Origin: Glandiceps talaboti
Taxonomy: Eukaryota > Hemichordata > Enteropneusta > Spengelidae
Reading direction: 5' to 3'
Assembly: GCF_964340395.1 (NCBI RefSeq)
Contig: NC_135549.1
Location: 13,106,842-13,170,841 of the forward strand
DNA: 64,000 nt
In this document: piece after piece, positions 12,116 through 25,124 of the stretch
Layout of the letters: every line of letters starts with the position of its first letter
How positions within the stretch are numbered: the stretch's first letter is position 1
Translations under genes and position numbers: made by a program
Notes under the pieces: model-generated
Databases searched by the model: none
What the model was told of the DNA's origin: nothing
What the model saw: the letters and a program-made list of their open reading frames with translations, nothing else

Positions 12116-12267
12116 ATAGCCAGCAAATATAACTGGTAGACTGTAAGATACGCCGTGTCACTCTGTCCTCACCGGCCTCTAAGGGTTGACCAATGTGTGA
12201 GGGCGCCCTGTCACAGCGTACCTTGCAGACTAATATAACTGGCTACTATACAATATTTGCTGGCTAT
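12116..12267. mobile_element. 152-bp foldback (MITE-like) element
   Basis: ATAGCCAGCAAATAT at 12116-12130 is perfectly complementary to ATATTTGCTGGCTAT at 12253-12267. Moving inward, the arms keep pairing imperfectly (TAGACTGTAAGATACGC against GCGTACCTTGCAGACTA), so most of the unit forms one long imperfect palindrome. The centre is GC-richer than its surroundings. There is no coding sequence. This is typical of a non-autonomous DNA transposon, but no clear target duplication could be fixed. Confidence 0.6.
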
Positions 12268-13725
12268 AAATTCTTTGTTTCAACTAGTATATTGCTACTA
12301 TTGGGCAGATTCATGGGTCTTGTTCATAGATATTATCATCTACTTTTTCACATTTTACCAACAACTTTTAAAATTAGCAACATCCCTGACATGCTTGTCC
12401 TTTATTTCACAGGAGTGCCACCTACATATTTTTTGTATACTATGAAGTTTTCAGTTTAACAACCCTGTATCTGTATCCACTATATATGGGTATACACATT
12501 TGTAGGAACAGCATTCCTTATGAAACAACAAAAATTTACAAATACAAAATGTACAAACGCTTTCTGCTATTCCTTTAAGTTTACTTTTAATTACAGAAAT
12601 CTTAAAAATCATGTACCTTCCTGATCTATTTTATACTGGCAGATAGAATATGAAGATCAAACATAGTGTCTTTTTTTTTAAAATAGCACAGCAAAGAGAG
12701 CAAAAAAATACAAGTCAAACAGTAAATGTCAGTGAGTTAATACTAAACATGATTAATTCATATTGATATAAAATCAAGCAACTACATCAATATGAAATTA
12801 TCACAAAATATAACACATTTTTTTTTAATGTAACAGTAGAAAAGGAAAAAAAAAAACAAGAATGAACAGAACACAGCAAACCAGCAAACGTCTCAACTGA
12901 AAAGTAAGAAAACATCTTTGCAGTGAATGTTTTCCCATGTGATATCGACAAGTATGTCAAATGTTTTATGGGGAATTTTATGCAGGATGAGTACATGGCC
13001 TAAATCTATCTCCAAGTCTTTTGTCAGACTGCCTCACGCAAAGACTGAGAAAAAAGATTACGCCATTAAGTCATACTTCACAAAGCTGTTTTAAGAAAAA
13101 GAACTGCATATGAAAAGGAAATTTAAAAGAGAAAAGAAACAATATTTCTTTTGAAATATAGTACCAACAAATATAATATGAATTATTATAGCTTTAGTGG
13201 TATAGATATGGATATAGTAGTATTGAATGAAGATATACCGGTATATATATCATACTAGCATCTAATGTAAAATGGTATTGACGTCAATGACGACTTGATT
13301 GATTACTGTCGTTGAATGGTGAAGATGAGCAAAAACATGCCTTGATAGAAACACTATCTATGAAATAAAATGTGTTGTAGAAACAGTACCTACACATAAA
13401 AGCACGTCTCTAAAATTAACAGATGCTTTAAATGTGAAACAATGAAAGACTCTTTCTCAAAAATAGCTATTTGGAGTTCGAAGACACTTGTCATTTCTCA
13501 TTAAAAAATGTAATTGAAAATTCTACACTTTCCTAGAAAGGGGTCTTTAAAGTTAAAAGGTACTTTCAACTATAATTCAATTTGTAAAATGTATTCAATG
13601 TTTGAGATATAATGCCTAATTATAGAGACAACATAATGAGTTAAATAGAAAGAAGGGTACTTGATGTTTAATGTCTCTTTTTTAATGGTCAGCAAACATA
13701 GAGATAGAAATTCAAATTGATTTTA

Positions 13726-14932
13726 GGTGTACAAATACTGGTTTTACATGTATACCACAGTGGTTGTACTGATGTGTACAAATACTGGTTTTACATGTAT
13801 ACCACAGTGGTTGTACTGATGTGTACAAATACTGGTTTTACATGTATACCACAGTGGTTGTATTTGATGTGTACAAATACTAATTTTATACAACTGTGGT
13901 TATCTGTGATGTGTACAAATACTGATTTTATATGACAGTGGTTGTATTTGATATGTACAAATACTGATTTTATATGGCAGTGGTTGTATTTTATGTGTAC
14001 AAATACTGATTTTATATGACAGTGGTTATCTTTGATATGTACAAATACTAATTTTATAGACTGGTTATATTTGATGTGTACAAATACTAATTTTATACAA
14101 CTGTGGTTATATTTGATGTGTACAAATACTAATTTTATAGACTGGTTATATTTGATGTGTACAAATACTAATTTTATATGGCAGTGGTTGTATTTTATGT
14201 GTACAAATACTGGTTTTATATGACAGTGGTTGTATTTGAAGTGTACAAATACTGATTTTATACAACAGTGGTTGTATTTGATGTGTACAAATACTGATTT
14301 TATACAACAGTGGTTGTATTTGATGTGTACAAATACTAATTTTATACAACTGTGGTTATATTTGATGTGTACAAATACTAATTTTATATAGCAGTGGTTG
14401 TATTTTATGTGTACAAATACTAATTTTATATGGCAGTGGTTGTATTTTATGTGTACAAATACTGGTTTTATATGACAGTGGTTGTATTTGAAGTGTACAA
14501 ATACTGATTTTATACAACAGTGGTTGTATTGATGTGTACAAATACTGATTTTATACAACAGTGGTTGTATTTGATGTGTACAAATACTAATTTTATACAA
14601 CTGTGGTTATATTTGATGTGTACAAATACTAATTTTATATAGCAGTGGTTGTATTTTATGTGTACAAATACTGGTTTTATATGACAGTGGTTGTATTTGA
14701 TGTGTACAAATACTGATTTTATACAACAGTGGTTGTATTTGATGTGTACAAATACTGATTTTATACAACAGTGGTTGTATTTGATGTGTACAAATACTGA
14801 TTTTATATGGCAGTGGTTGTATTTTATGTGTACAAATACTGATTTTGACAGTGGTTGTATTTGATATGTACAAATGCTAATTTTATATGACGCTGGCAGT
14901 GCTTTGAGTACAAATACTGATTTTATGGTTGT
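13726..14932. repeat. 42-bp minisatellite, about 28 copies
   Basis: The unit reads approximately GTGTACAAATACTGATTTTA, TACAACAGTGGTTGTATTTG, AT. Variants include CTAATTTT for CTGATTTT and TATGGCAGTGG or TATGACAGTGG. A few units are shortened by deletion. As 42 is divisible by 3, each minus-strand frame repeats a 14-residue peptide without stops, which explains the 269-codon and 163-codon open frames. No start context, splice structure or family supports translation. Confidence 0.97.
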
Positions 14933-17900
14933 GTTGGAAGGAAAGATGATAATTTCAAAACTACTGTGGTACATCATGTCACTGCAGATTTGAATTTCCA
15001 ATAAATTCCAGTTAATTAATACTCCAATATAGTCCTACATAAACAATGAGGTACAAGACCTCATTTACATACCATTATGTACCTGCATATTATGCATAAT
15101 AACATACCATGTAAGAACATGATATAATCTTTAAGATAATAATTTAACATTCCCAAATGTCTGACCAATTTAAGCTTTTCATAGAATTTTAATAGGTTAG
15201 TAAAAGTATGACTACGAACGGCCATTTTGAAAATATACATACAAGTTTGAAAGTATAGCTAAGGTACAAAATTTTTGATACAGATAAATGCATGCATACA
15301 CTGAAGAAGATACGTGTTATCATATCCCTTTATTCAAATGTCAATGGTCCCATAAAGAATTCATTCAAATGAGTGGACAAACTATAATATCAAGTCATCT
15401 ATTAAAATCCCCAAGGTGTAGGTGGTTATAAAGAGAAGGAAATTTACTAGTCAATACAACACTTTGAATCGAACATACATTAACTTAAAAGTAGTCATTA
15501 CACTTTGGATGTTTTTGTATAAGTTTATTTCTAGAACTGTGCTTTATATGTAAAGCAAATATATCATAACTTGGTTAGTTTTATTTCTTATACTATAAAT
15601 TTATCTGTTCATAAAATTTTATTTTTCATTTATGTATTGAGCTTTTGATAGCAGTCAGGCAGTCCACACTGGTAATGAATGCCTATAAACATGGCCACCA
15701 AAACAAATATATAAAAGTGATAAAATTAACAGACATAACAATTTATGGGCAGTTGAATGACCTGCTACCAATTCTATTCAAAAATAAGGTTTTCTTTCCA
15801 TAAATACCATACTATTTATTAAAAGGTAATTACAGATCTTGAAATTAACTTTCTTTTTTTCTGGTAGTCCTAGTAGGCTACCAATTTCAGAAAGCTACAA
15901 ATTTCAGAAAGCAGAAGTGCTCAAAGATGGTGGTGACCAGTAGTCCTACATTTCTGAACTGAAAACAGAGTTCCTCTATTGGAAATGTGTGTATATTAAA
16001 ATATTTTTATGTCTGTAAATCTTCCATCCTTTAAACCATCACAGTAATTGGTGGCAGTCTGAGTCTGAATGGGCTACTAGCTGCAAATTATGGTAGCCTC
16101 TCACCAAGAATTGATAGTCTGTGGACAAGGGACTACTGTAAATTTCGAGCCCCGGGTAAGTATAAAATTGACTGGAAAATATTACTACTTGGCATCTGTA
16201 CAACATATTTGTGAATGGCTTAGTGTAGCACAGTGTTGAAAGCATGGCCTAGCATGATGTCCTCCATGCTAAATATCATTAAAGTCCATTGCCTTCACTC
16301 TCATAACCGGAAGAAAAGTTGGTGAGTATAGGACAATGTATCATCCTTGGGTGCTGTGGTATGACGTAAATGCCACAACTGGAGATGGCATTTATAGAAC
16401 AAAGGGTTCATTAAATATAGAAGTATCATTCATTCATCACTATCTGTTGTAACATCAAAATAGATACATATGAAGAAAAATATTGTTGTGAGATAGGGTT
16501 GCCATGGCAATACCATATTTTTGAACATTAACGGGCTTGATTTAAAATACTATGAGGTCATGTATAGCCATATACATTTCCTAATATACCATGTTGACGT
16601 CAATGGCTGACACAGCATTTCACATTTCAATGACTTTGAGACATGCTTTACTGTCTGTGGATAAGTATAGGATATAGAGCTATCCCATCAATACCTTGCA
16701 AGCAATCACATTCAGGAAATGGGCACACAAATAAAGAAATATAAAACCAGACCTAACATAAAATGTGGGTCTATTGTCATACCAAGTTCAAATGTCATGC
16801 TTTGATTTAAATATCAAAGAAAACTTGCATTCTGTCTATTTCATTTTTTTTGTAAAAAGTGTTTATATGTAAAAACTACCTGAATCGCTTAGTCATTTTA
16901 CAAGGGTTACCTAGGTTACAACAGTGGCTTTTTGATCAAACAAAGGCAGTAAATACTTCTGTCAAAACTCCTCAATCATTTTACCAGAGTTACCAGCAAA
17001 AATTGTGTTTTCTTAAAAAAAGATTACATGATGTATATGAGGAAAAGTATGAGTTTCACCACATATCCCTCTCTGTTACTGATGGATTCTCAAATCTATA
17101 GCAAAAACATTGCGTATCTATTATGACTATAAAATGAAACTTGGAATATATAAATATAATATTTGTGAAGGATATTGTCTGTATTTGGCATTGTCAATTT
17201 CCTCATATCTTTAAAATCAGTTTTGTCTGACAAGTACAAGTCTAGGACCTCTTACAGTATTTGTAACATTACCAGCACACATGTCATTAAAGAAGATGAT
17301 GCGAATAACATGTAAGTTATGGATGTATTTTACCTTCTACTTTTGATGTCACACATTTCACATCCAGCTACTGATATTAACTTCCTCCACATGGGCATCA
17401 TAGTACTAAACATGTAAACTCAGAGTAGAAGACCAGTTCAAATTCTAGGACTGATAATCTGGACTGTGTAAAAATGTACTCTTTGCAATACCAGAGGGTT
17501 TTACTAGAATAGATGAATATCACTGTATTCATACAATCTCTAAATATGGCTGCTACTGTATCTAACTCCTGGCTATTAAACATATATTATACTACATACT
17601 ATTATAAGTAATTGTGGCATTCCGTGCCAAGTGCCAACAGCATAACTACTTAGCTAAAATGGTAAGCTGCAATGCCTAGCTTGTCTGTAAATGTCAAATC
17701 TACCATTAGTGGTGAAAAAAGTAGAAGTTTGCACTGACTTTACGGCTTCTATTACAATGTATCAGGAAATGTGTCATGTCTCACCTGTGTCACAGCAATT
17801 ATAATGACTACTTTACCAGGTACCTCGGATTTCTACCTCATCAGCTGTACGAAAGGATATATGGCCTACGATTTGCCTAATTAGTGTAATAATGTGTACA

Positions 17901-18310
17901 TGTATACCTAGAGTTGTTGGTGCATACACTTTGAGTTACATTTTTGATTCAGTTTTAAGGTCTTCTATCTGCAATACAGTTGTTAATTAGTTCTATGAAA
18001 TTATCCATCATTGCAAACTTGAATACAAACAGGTATATCTCAGAAAAAGACAACAAAGAGAAACTATGCAACACCAGTAAACTGTAAATAACATACATTT
18101 TGTAAATAGAGCAGTGTTGTCATTACATGACACTGGTGGATTACTGAGGTAGACAAACTAATATTGCTGGCATGTTGATATATGTAAACATACACCCTAC
18201 ATGTGTAAGATTTATGATGTAATGGTTTAATTGTATACTCACAGTAGGGTGGCATTTGTCATGACTTCCATGGTCTTGCAGTGTATGTTTTAGTAAGGCT
18301 ACAAGTGTTT

Positions 18311-18412
18311 ACACTATATTGATTACATGGTGATTATATCCACACAACAGAGGCACAGCTATTACCCACTTTAATGTAATCTACCACACTGAACAGTAGT
18401 TTTTAGTTTGTG
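18311..18412. repeat. Duplicated segment, copy 1
   Basis: About 100 bp beginning ACACTATATTGATTACATGG and ending AGTAGTTTTTAGTTTGTG recurs in the same orientation at 18503-18601 with a few substitutions and short indels. The copies are about 90 bp apart, separated by a short TA tract and unrelated sequence. Confidence 0.9.
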
Positions 18413-18502
18413 TCTATCTTAAGTAAGCCAAAATGTCAATATATAATATATATATATATATAGGGTGGTGTTTCTGATAGCTAGTTTTCCTCAAGTGACC
18501 TC

Positions 18503-18601
18503 ACACTATCTTGATTACATGGTGATTATATCCACACAACTGAGGCACCACTATCACCCACTTGAGTAATCTACCACATTGAACAGTAGTTTTAGTTTGT
18601 G
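18503..18601. repeat. Duplicated segment, copy 2
   Basis: This is the second copy of the 18311-18412 segment, beginning ACACTATCTTGATTACATGG. The high similarity implies a fairly recent local duplication. Confidence 0.9.
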
Positions 18602-20716
18602 GTCATCTATGTAAACCGAAACCCTGTTTGCCACTGTAGTACCCATAGTTACTTTTGTTTTAGTGGCCCTTAAAAATGGGTCAATGTCCTCAACAGTAAT
18701 GTGTAACATTACTTCAACTTTACTGACACAGAATAATTCTTTCTTTCTTGATATTACACCTCTGAAAGGCTTTTAGTAAAGGTTTTTACAAATGTACACA
18801 TGAATATTAAGATAAAACACTCCTTTTAGAATATTGCCATTCAAAGAATAAACTTGAATTTGATAAAAATAACTTAATAAGTCACTTGCTGTGTTTTAGT
18901 CTGCACATCTCTTTACGCAAAGTGCTTATATAGCCTAATTACCATCAGAGCCTACAACCTTTGATTAATGGTACTTCTCAGGTAGTAAGGCAGGAGTGAT
19001 TCCAATTACTGGTGAATTTACATCGGAGACAAAACAACTAGGGCGGTAATAATCAAACTTTGTCACATCGGTTAACTGTATAATCACTCTTTGAAGTTGG
19101 ACATCTATTGGAGAGAGACCCTACGGCGGAAATGAGTTTTTCGTTATATTGGTTTTACTAATCAAGTCGGTTTATTACCTGCATGGCTCCAGTATGCCCA
19201 GTATTGATTTCTGTTACATCAAGTTGAGGTGAGATGTAGGTTGAGACAGCACTCTTGATGCATTTGAATCAAAACTTAATTCCCTTTCAAATAGGACTAC
19301 ATTCTCCTGGGAATTGACACCCATTGTGACCCGCCATGTTCATTTCATTCTGCAATAATCACACTACTTTGAAAGTCTCTACGGCTCTATTTACTTTGTT
19401 GTAGCTGCATGCAACAGACATTGAATGGCAAGATTGTCATAAACTTCAGTTACGGGTACATTGTACAAAATACAGCCTACATATTCAGCCACCATTTTTT
19501 TTTTTTTGAGGTTTTCTTTATGGGCATACCTACACCTATCTTTTTTTACAGCAGGCCCACTCTCCTTTCCAGACTGAACTTTGATGCCTTTAAAGTTTTC
19601 AGTCAAATGAAGACTTGAGATGACAATAAATCTGTCTGGAAGTGATGACGGATATATGATTGCAGCTCTTGTCCACTATCATGGGAATCATATCCTTATT
19701 TCAGAAGACAGTTTATGAGAAGCTGTAGTTCAGAGGTTCCGTGTGCAAACTTTTTTGACATCCAGTCCCAGCAAAGCAGTAGTATTAACCTTTACAAGCT
19801 AATTACGTCGTTAATTTCAATTTTACCTGTTCACTGCTACATAGTTTATGAATCCCATGTGGATAAGACTGAATAGCAATATATTGGACATGTAGGTCTA
19901 TTCTTGATAGAGTTCTCCATGGATAACTGTAAGATATTGAATACTACCACAGGTTAATGTGATCGTCAATAATAACTCTTTCAACGTTAATCAACTAGTC
20001 TCAACCCAGCACCTTACTGTTACAGGCCACTCACCTCTACTCTTTGGCTATCTAGGGGAAAGTACCTGATATATATTGTAATATTATACCATGCTCAAGC
20101 CAAGTTATTGTCTTTGAATGGAAAATATGGATGATATACCGGGGTAACCCTGGCCGTCATTCGTCACAACAACTAGTTTCTAAGTCACTGGTTTTGTGGT
20201 GCTCGAAACACGAGTCAAAGCGTTAAAGTCGTCTTGATATTTCCCTGTTTTTCATGATTTATGTTTGCAGAGGCATACATTTATAATTATTTCATTCCCA
20301 ATATTTTACTTCATCAGTTCATTTAGCTGGAAAATACTCATAACGTAAGGGTTCGTTACATCTCGTGTCTTAGTAACAAGGGCCCCTTAGGTCACTTGTA
20401 CTTTGCTCAGCTGAATGAAGAAAAATATTGAGGAGTAATGTCGACTAATTTATTTCATACTTTTACAGTTATACTTACATTATCAACAGGGTACAATCCT
20501 GATCACGACAAATGTTGGCTTTCTATTGAAAAATTCTCAGCCAATTTGAATCTATGTCTAGATAGAAATTATATATGTACATGTATACATCAGACAAATA
20601 CATGTACAACCTCTCACAACTATATTATTACAAATTAATGACTCACAAGCAACACATGTATATTATATAGTGTCAAAGGTGATTGCTTCTTCATGTACAA
20701 ACTTTTATCTGAACTT

Positions 20717-20881
20717 AAAGGTCTGGGTTTCAATCCCAGGTTCTCACATTAGTGTTATCCTATCAGTGGTATATTAAGGATTAGAAAGGATTATTATTAT
20801 TTTGTTGTTCTGGACCAAAGTTTTCTGTAGTTTTGAAAGACAGCAATTCTACTCACTTCAATTTTAATCTTAACTTTTACC
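20717..20881. mobile_element. Short dispersed repeat, copy 1 (SINE- or MITE-like)
   Basis: This copy starts AAAGGTCTGGGTTTCAATCC, contains CACATTAGTGTTATCC and GGATTATTATTA...TTCTGGACCA, and ends in a CTTCAATTTTAATCTTAAC-like segment. The same order of blocks recurs at 53615-53782. GGGTTTCAATCCC resembles a tRNA B box, but no convincing A box is seen, so a tRNA-derived SINE is only one option. Confidence 0.55.
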
Positions 20882-22649
20882 TTAAACTTGGGCATTTATG
20901 GATGACCAAAGTTCAAATGCAAATATTACTAGTGACAAATTGTTTTCAGAATCACTTACTGTTGATAAAAGAATACCAAATTCAAAATCTGAGTTTGTAA
21001 AATATACACTTAAACATTCCACATTTTCTTAAACAAAGATTCTATCATCATTATGGCTATGAATTACCGACATGAAAGGGAAACTCTAATGGTTTCCATA
21101 TTATGCCAGGTTTCATCATAGCAGCACGTGTCTACCATTAATTTTCTAGTAGGTCCAGGAGCTACCAACATTTAATTGATGAGAAATGGACTGTATTATA
21201 ATCATGTCATTTCCGTACATTTCTCTTTAACTCCACCGGGGAAAACCTAACATTCATGAGGGACTTGTCACTACTTATTTTGTACTCCTTATGACAAGAC
21301 TCCTTATGGCATTTCTATTTTTTCCTCAAGTTGAGAACAAATGGAGAGGTATGATGTTGTATCTCTGTATTTCATCAATTGCTATATCATATGTATGTCT
21401 AACTACATCTCAATATTCAAGTACTCCTCTCTGTTTGCTCTCAGCTTATTTGTGAAGAGACATTTGTACAGCTTTATGTCACCTCAATGCACACACTGCT
21501 AATGTAGCTTCACTAAATCCATTCACAATATTTGATAACAGATGGTATGAAACGAGTCATTTTTTATCGTAACAATCATCTTTATCATTTTCATCTGATA
21601 TATCGTCAGTATTTACATAATATCTTTTGGCAATGATGTACAACGTTAGAATTCTTTGCAACGGGTATAGTTACAAATCTATATTGGGTATATGCCAAAC
21701 ATCTTCATGTAGCAGATGGCTGTAAAAACTGTTATTACACATGTCCTGTCCAAGCAAACAAATACCACAAATACATACCTACTGGGATTATATATTCATT
21801 AGGAAGTGACAGACAGTCAACTGATGTTTCTATACGTTGATCGACAAGACTTTAATTTATTTGAAATATTGAAACACCAGCTATTTGCTGTGGTATCAAA
21901 ATAATCTAATTTACAAATATGGGTAAAAGTACTAACACCTGACAACAATACACAAACAAGAGTAAAAACATGAATGTCTTTGAAAAATACCCGATTTTAG
22001 GTTGAATTTTTTTCATTTCTTTTCAACTTTGATTTCTCTATATTAATAGATAATTCCTGTTTCTGTTTCTTTACCAAGTCAGATTTCTGTTTTTAATATT
22101 CTGTCCATGTTCTCTATGCCTAACTACCAGTACGATTTAGGATTGCTTTGTTTGCATATTCCCCTGTAGTACCAGTACCTATATGCAATTTTACCATCGG
22201 GTCCTGGAATGATCACCTGGGGGGCACATACAATTACATGACCATTTGTTAACTGTCTCTCATTTTATACAGAAATACATAATATAATATAAACACTCAT
22301 TTTTTAAGGAATATTTTGAATTATATTCTATCAACAACAATAAATTTCACTTCATCTTTACAACGATAAATTCTATGACTACTGACTAAAAACAAAAGCT
22401 GAATGTGTCATAAAAAAATTCAGAAAAAACCACAGGAATGCCTTCAAATAATCTTGGCAGGAAAGACTTAAGAGTTTGATACTTGACTGTCTTAATACAA
22501 AAATAGCTGACATACTCCTGTCAATCTTCATACATTCCAAGTACAAGTACAATGATTTTATCTCATTTAGATCAAAGTTCATACATTTCATATTCAATAA
22601 TTCTATCTAGACTGTAAAAATGTCATTTGCATTAAAGATGTGTCTGTCG

Positions 22650-22765
22650 TCATTGCGTCATCATATACACATAGCCCTCACATGTCTGACGTTATTGCTT
22701 CGTCACATACACATAGCCCTCACATGTCTGACGTTATTGCTTCATCACATACATGTAGCCTTCAC
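22650..22765. repeat. 42-bp tandem repeat, about 2.5 copies
   Basis: CACATACACATAGCCCTCAC followed by ATGTCTGACGTTATTGCTTC and two further bases recurs with a 42-bp step (ATAGCCCT at 22671 and 22713). A third partial copy contains ATGTAGCCTTCAC. Confidence 0.93.
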
Positions 22766-22878
22766 TTCTTCAATGATTATTTGCATGATCCATCGTTATT
22801 GGACTTCTCCCATCATTTCCTTATACATTTTGAAGATCGAATTTTACATGAATTCAAATGATTATGCTACTATGGTAA

Positions 22879-22922
22879 TAGCATCTTGTCACAGCAAAAT
22901 AATAGCATCTTGTCACAGCAAA
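22879..22922. repeat. 22-bp tandem duplication
   Basis: AATAGCATCTTGTCACAGCA and two further A occur twice in direct succession. Confidence 0.85.
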
Positions 22923-24035
22923 ACACACAAATGTACAACTTTGTAATTATTATTCAGTAATATGGAAATTGTCACACTTAAATTAATACAATAGTGAGAA
23001 ATCTCAGCCTACATACAATACAAATGCATAAGGTACACATACATTACATTTGTATACCTTGTGGTAACCTATATGCAACTGTACAAATAATTCATTACGG
23101 TTCACATCATTATCCATCATTTTCCTATTTGTAATTGCTCTCTCTACTTTGGCTTTTACAAGGTATAATTATAAAATTGAAAGATATTATTTTCATTCTG
23201 TAAGAAAATACTACTTAGAAAATACTTACTTAGCTTGACAAATTACTGACAATGTAACTATACATAATTATCATTATACATCCATAACTTTTAATAACAA
23301 GGCCCCTTATCTCATTTATGTTTCCCTATTTTGTAACAAGGCCCGTATTTCTTGTGTTTTAAAAAATATTTTAGACATGACAATGTCCTTTATCTTATTT
23401 GTGTTTCTCTTGACAGTTAAAAAAAAAAGTGTGACTCATGGTGATAACGCCTGTCATCTTACATGTATTTCACTTGACTTTTTAAGATATTCTAGAAATG
23501 ATACAGAGGAGTATACCCTTTCAGTAGATGGGATATTTTGTTGTCATTTACAGACAAACAAACAGTACAAATTTTAATACATGTGTTTTAATATTAGCAT
23601 TTCAAAGGCCAAAACTGCAACACTTATATTTATATGAATTTGACTACAATAGTTAAACTCAGCAATGACAGTAAATGATCAAGGAAGGGTGTGATGACAT
23701 CTACTTCTCATGCCATGTGACAAGTCCACCACTGAAAGCAATGTTACTGAAACCTGGTCAGAGTGTCATGACAGGTCTAATCAAATTCTGCACCTGTCAC
23801 AAACACTATAACATGAAGTGATCATCCACTGATAGAATGGGAGAAGAAAATCAAGGCGCCAGTTATCTTCAAATGAAATCATGGTGTACAATCAGTATTC
23901 ACTACATGCTTGACTTTCTTACTGATATACATTCTGTATTACATGTACTTTTCAACATTAGTATCCAATATATGACATCTATGAAGCCATGCCATAATTA
24001 CAAAGTATGCATGCCCTATTCTATGAATTTGTATC

Positions 24036-24362
24036 ATAATTATGTATGCAAGCTCTGTCCTGAATAGTCATGTAATAAATAGCCTTGGACCAAATCCACT
24101 TCAAGATAATTTAGGTCTTTCCATGAGAGGCAGAACACTATGTTAGAACAGTAATTATGTATGCCAGTGTTGTCCTGGCTTGACAATAGTAATTTTGTAT
24201 GCCAGCTCTGTCCTGGCTGGCCATGGTAATATATGTACAAGTATGTAAGGTCTGTCCTGGCTGGACAGTGATTTACTAATTTATGTACAGAACCTTGTAA
24301 TATGCCAGTGCTGTCCTGGTTGGCCATAGTAATTATGTATGTCAGTGCTGTCCTGGTCAATC
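24036..24362. repeat. Degenerate tandem repeat with core TATGCCAGTGCTGTCCTGGC
   Basis: Six imperfect copies of a roughly 40-bp core (GTAATTATGTATGCCAGTGC, TGTCCTGGCTGGCCATA) follow each other, with one longer insertion between copies. The minus-strand open frame over the array is a by-product of the repetition. Confidence 0.88.
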
Positions 24363-25054
24363 ACCAATCAATACTGGTAAAGGTGGTAGAAGACTCCAGA
24401 CATTTAGAAGGCCTGATATATGATGACACATCCATGTACATGTTTAATGTATATGTCAAGTGAGGGCAGTATTGGCCAGACTTTGTATGTGGACTACCCG
24501 GTAGTTAATGGGGTACAGATATCATAGCATTCATTTAGTAATTATGTATTACAAATATACCAATGATTAGTTGGACTGGTATGCATGTGTGAAAACATAA
24601 TTGAATACCCATATGCAAATTATATGTAAATGAGAATGTGATTGTTCCATGCCTTAAAAATCGCAAGATCGGACAGTGTGGGTACAAATGTACTCTGGGA
24701 TATCTGCACTTGGGCCTGTGGCGTTTCCTGAGCATTGCACTTTCACTCACTCCGCTCCTGAATGTACAGCTGCAGAAAACACCACAAGTAATCCTGCAGT
24801 TACCTCGAGTACACCACATAGGCACTAACACCTCATGGAGTTCTGTCATATTACTAACAAATCTGATGTCAAAATCATAGTTCCTTCAATTTCTATGATC
24901 TTGACTCAGTTCTATATATACTGTACTACCCTATATAGAACCTAATTGCAAGACATGGCCAGTCTCCTTTACTCAGTTCAGGGGTGACAATGAAGGGCTG
25001 TCTAGATGAAGCTGGTTGAGTGAATGTCTTAAATCTTGTGTCAGAAAGACCTAG

Positions 25055-25124
25055 CATTAAGTGGGATGTACTTGGTGCATTAAGTGGGATGTACTTGGTA
25101 CATTAAGCGGGATGTACATGGTAC
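25055..25124. repeat. 23-bp tandem repeat, three copies
   Basis: CATTAAGTGGGATGTACTTG plus GTA or GTG is repeated three times with two or three substitutions. Confidence 0.92.

Noticed and set aside
13791-15001. Minus-strand open frames of 269 and 163 codons with a 14-residue repeat
   Set aside because: They are produced by the in-frame 42-bp minisatellite. Several frames carry equally long repeats, as expected for an array, not a gene.
20044-20060. Seventeen-nt stretch between CCCCTAG and GTGAGTGG on the minus strand resembling a micro-exon
   Set aside because: The length is not a multiple of 3 and would shift the kinase frame; there is no other support.
20728-20742. tRNA gene suggested by the B-box-like GGGTTTCAATCCC
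   Set aside because: No A box and no cloverleaf could be drawn around it. It is better explained as part of a dispersed repeat.
24804-24849. Possible alternative first coding exon on the minus strand (ATG at 24849, donor CGAG|GTAACT, phase 1)
   Set aside because: The phase would fit the exon at 8512, but the 15 encoded residues (MTELHEVLVPMWCTR) resemble no known PCTAIRE start, and one in three random ATG-donor pairs would fit the phase.
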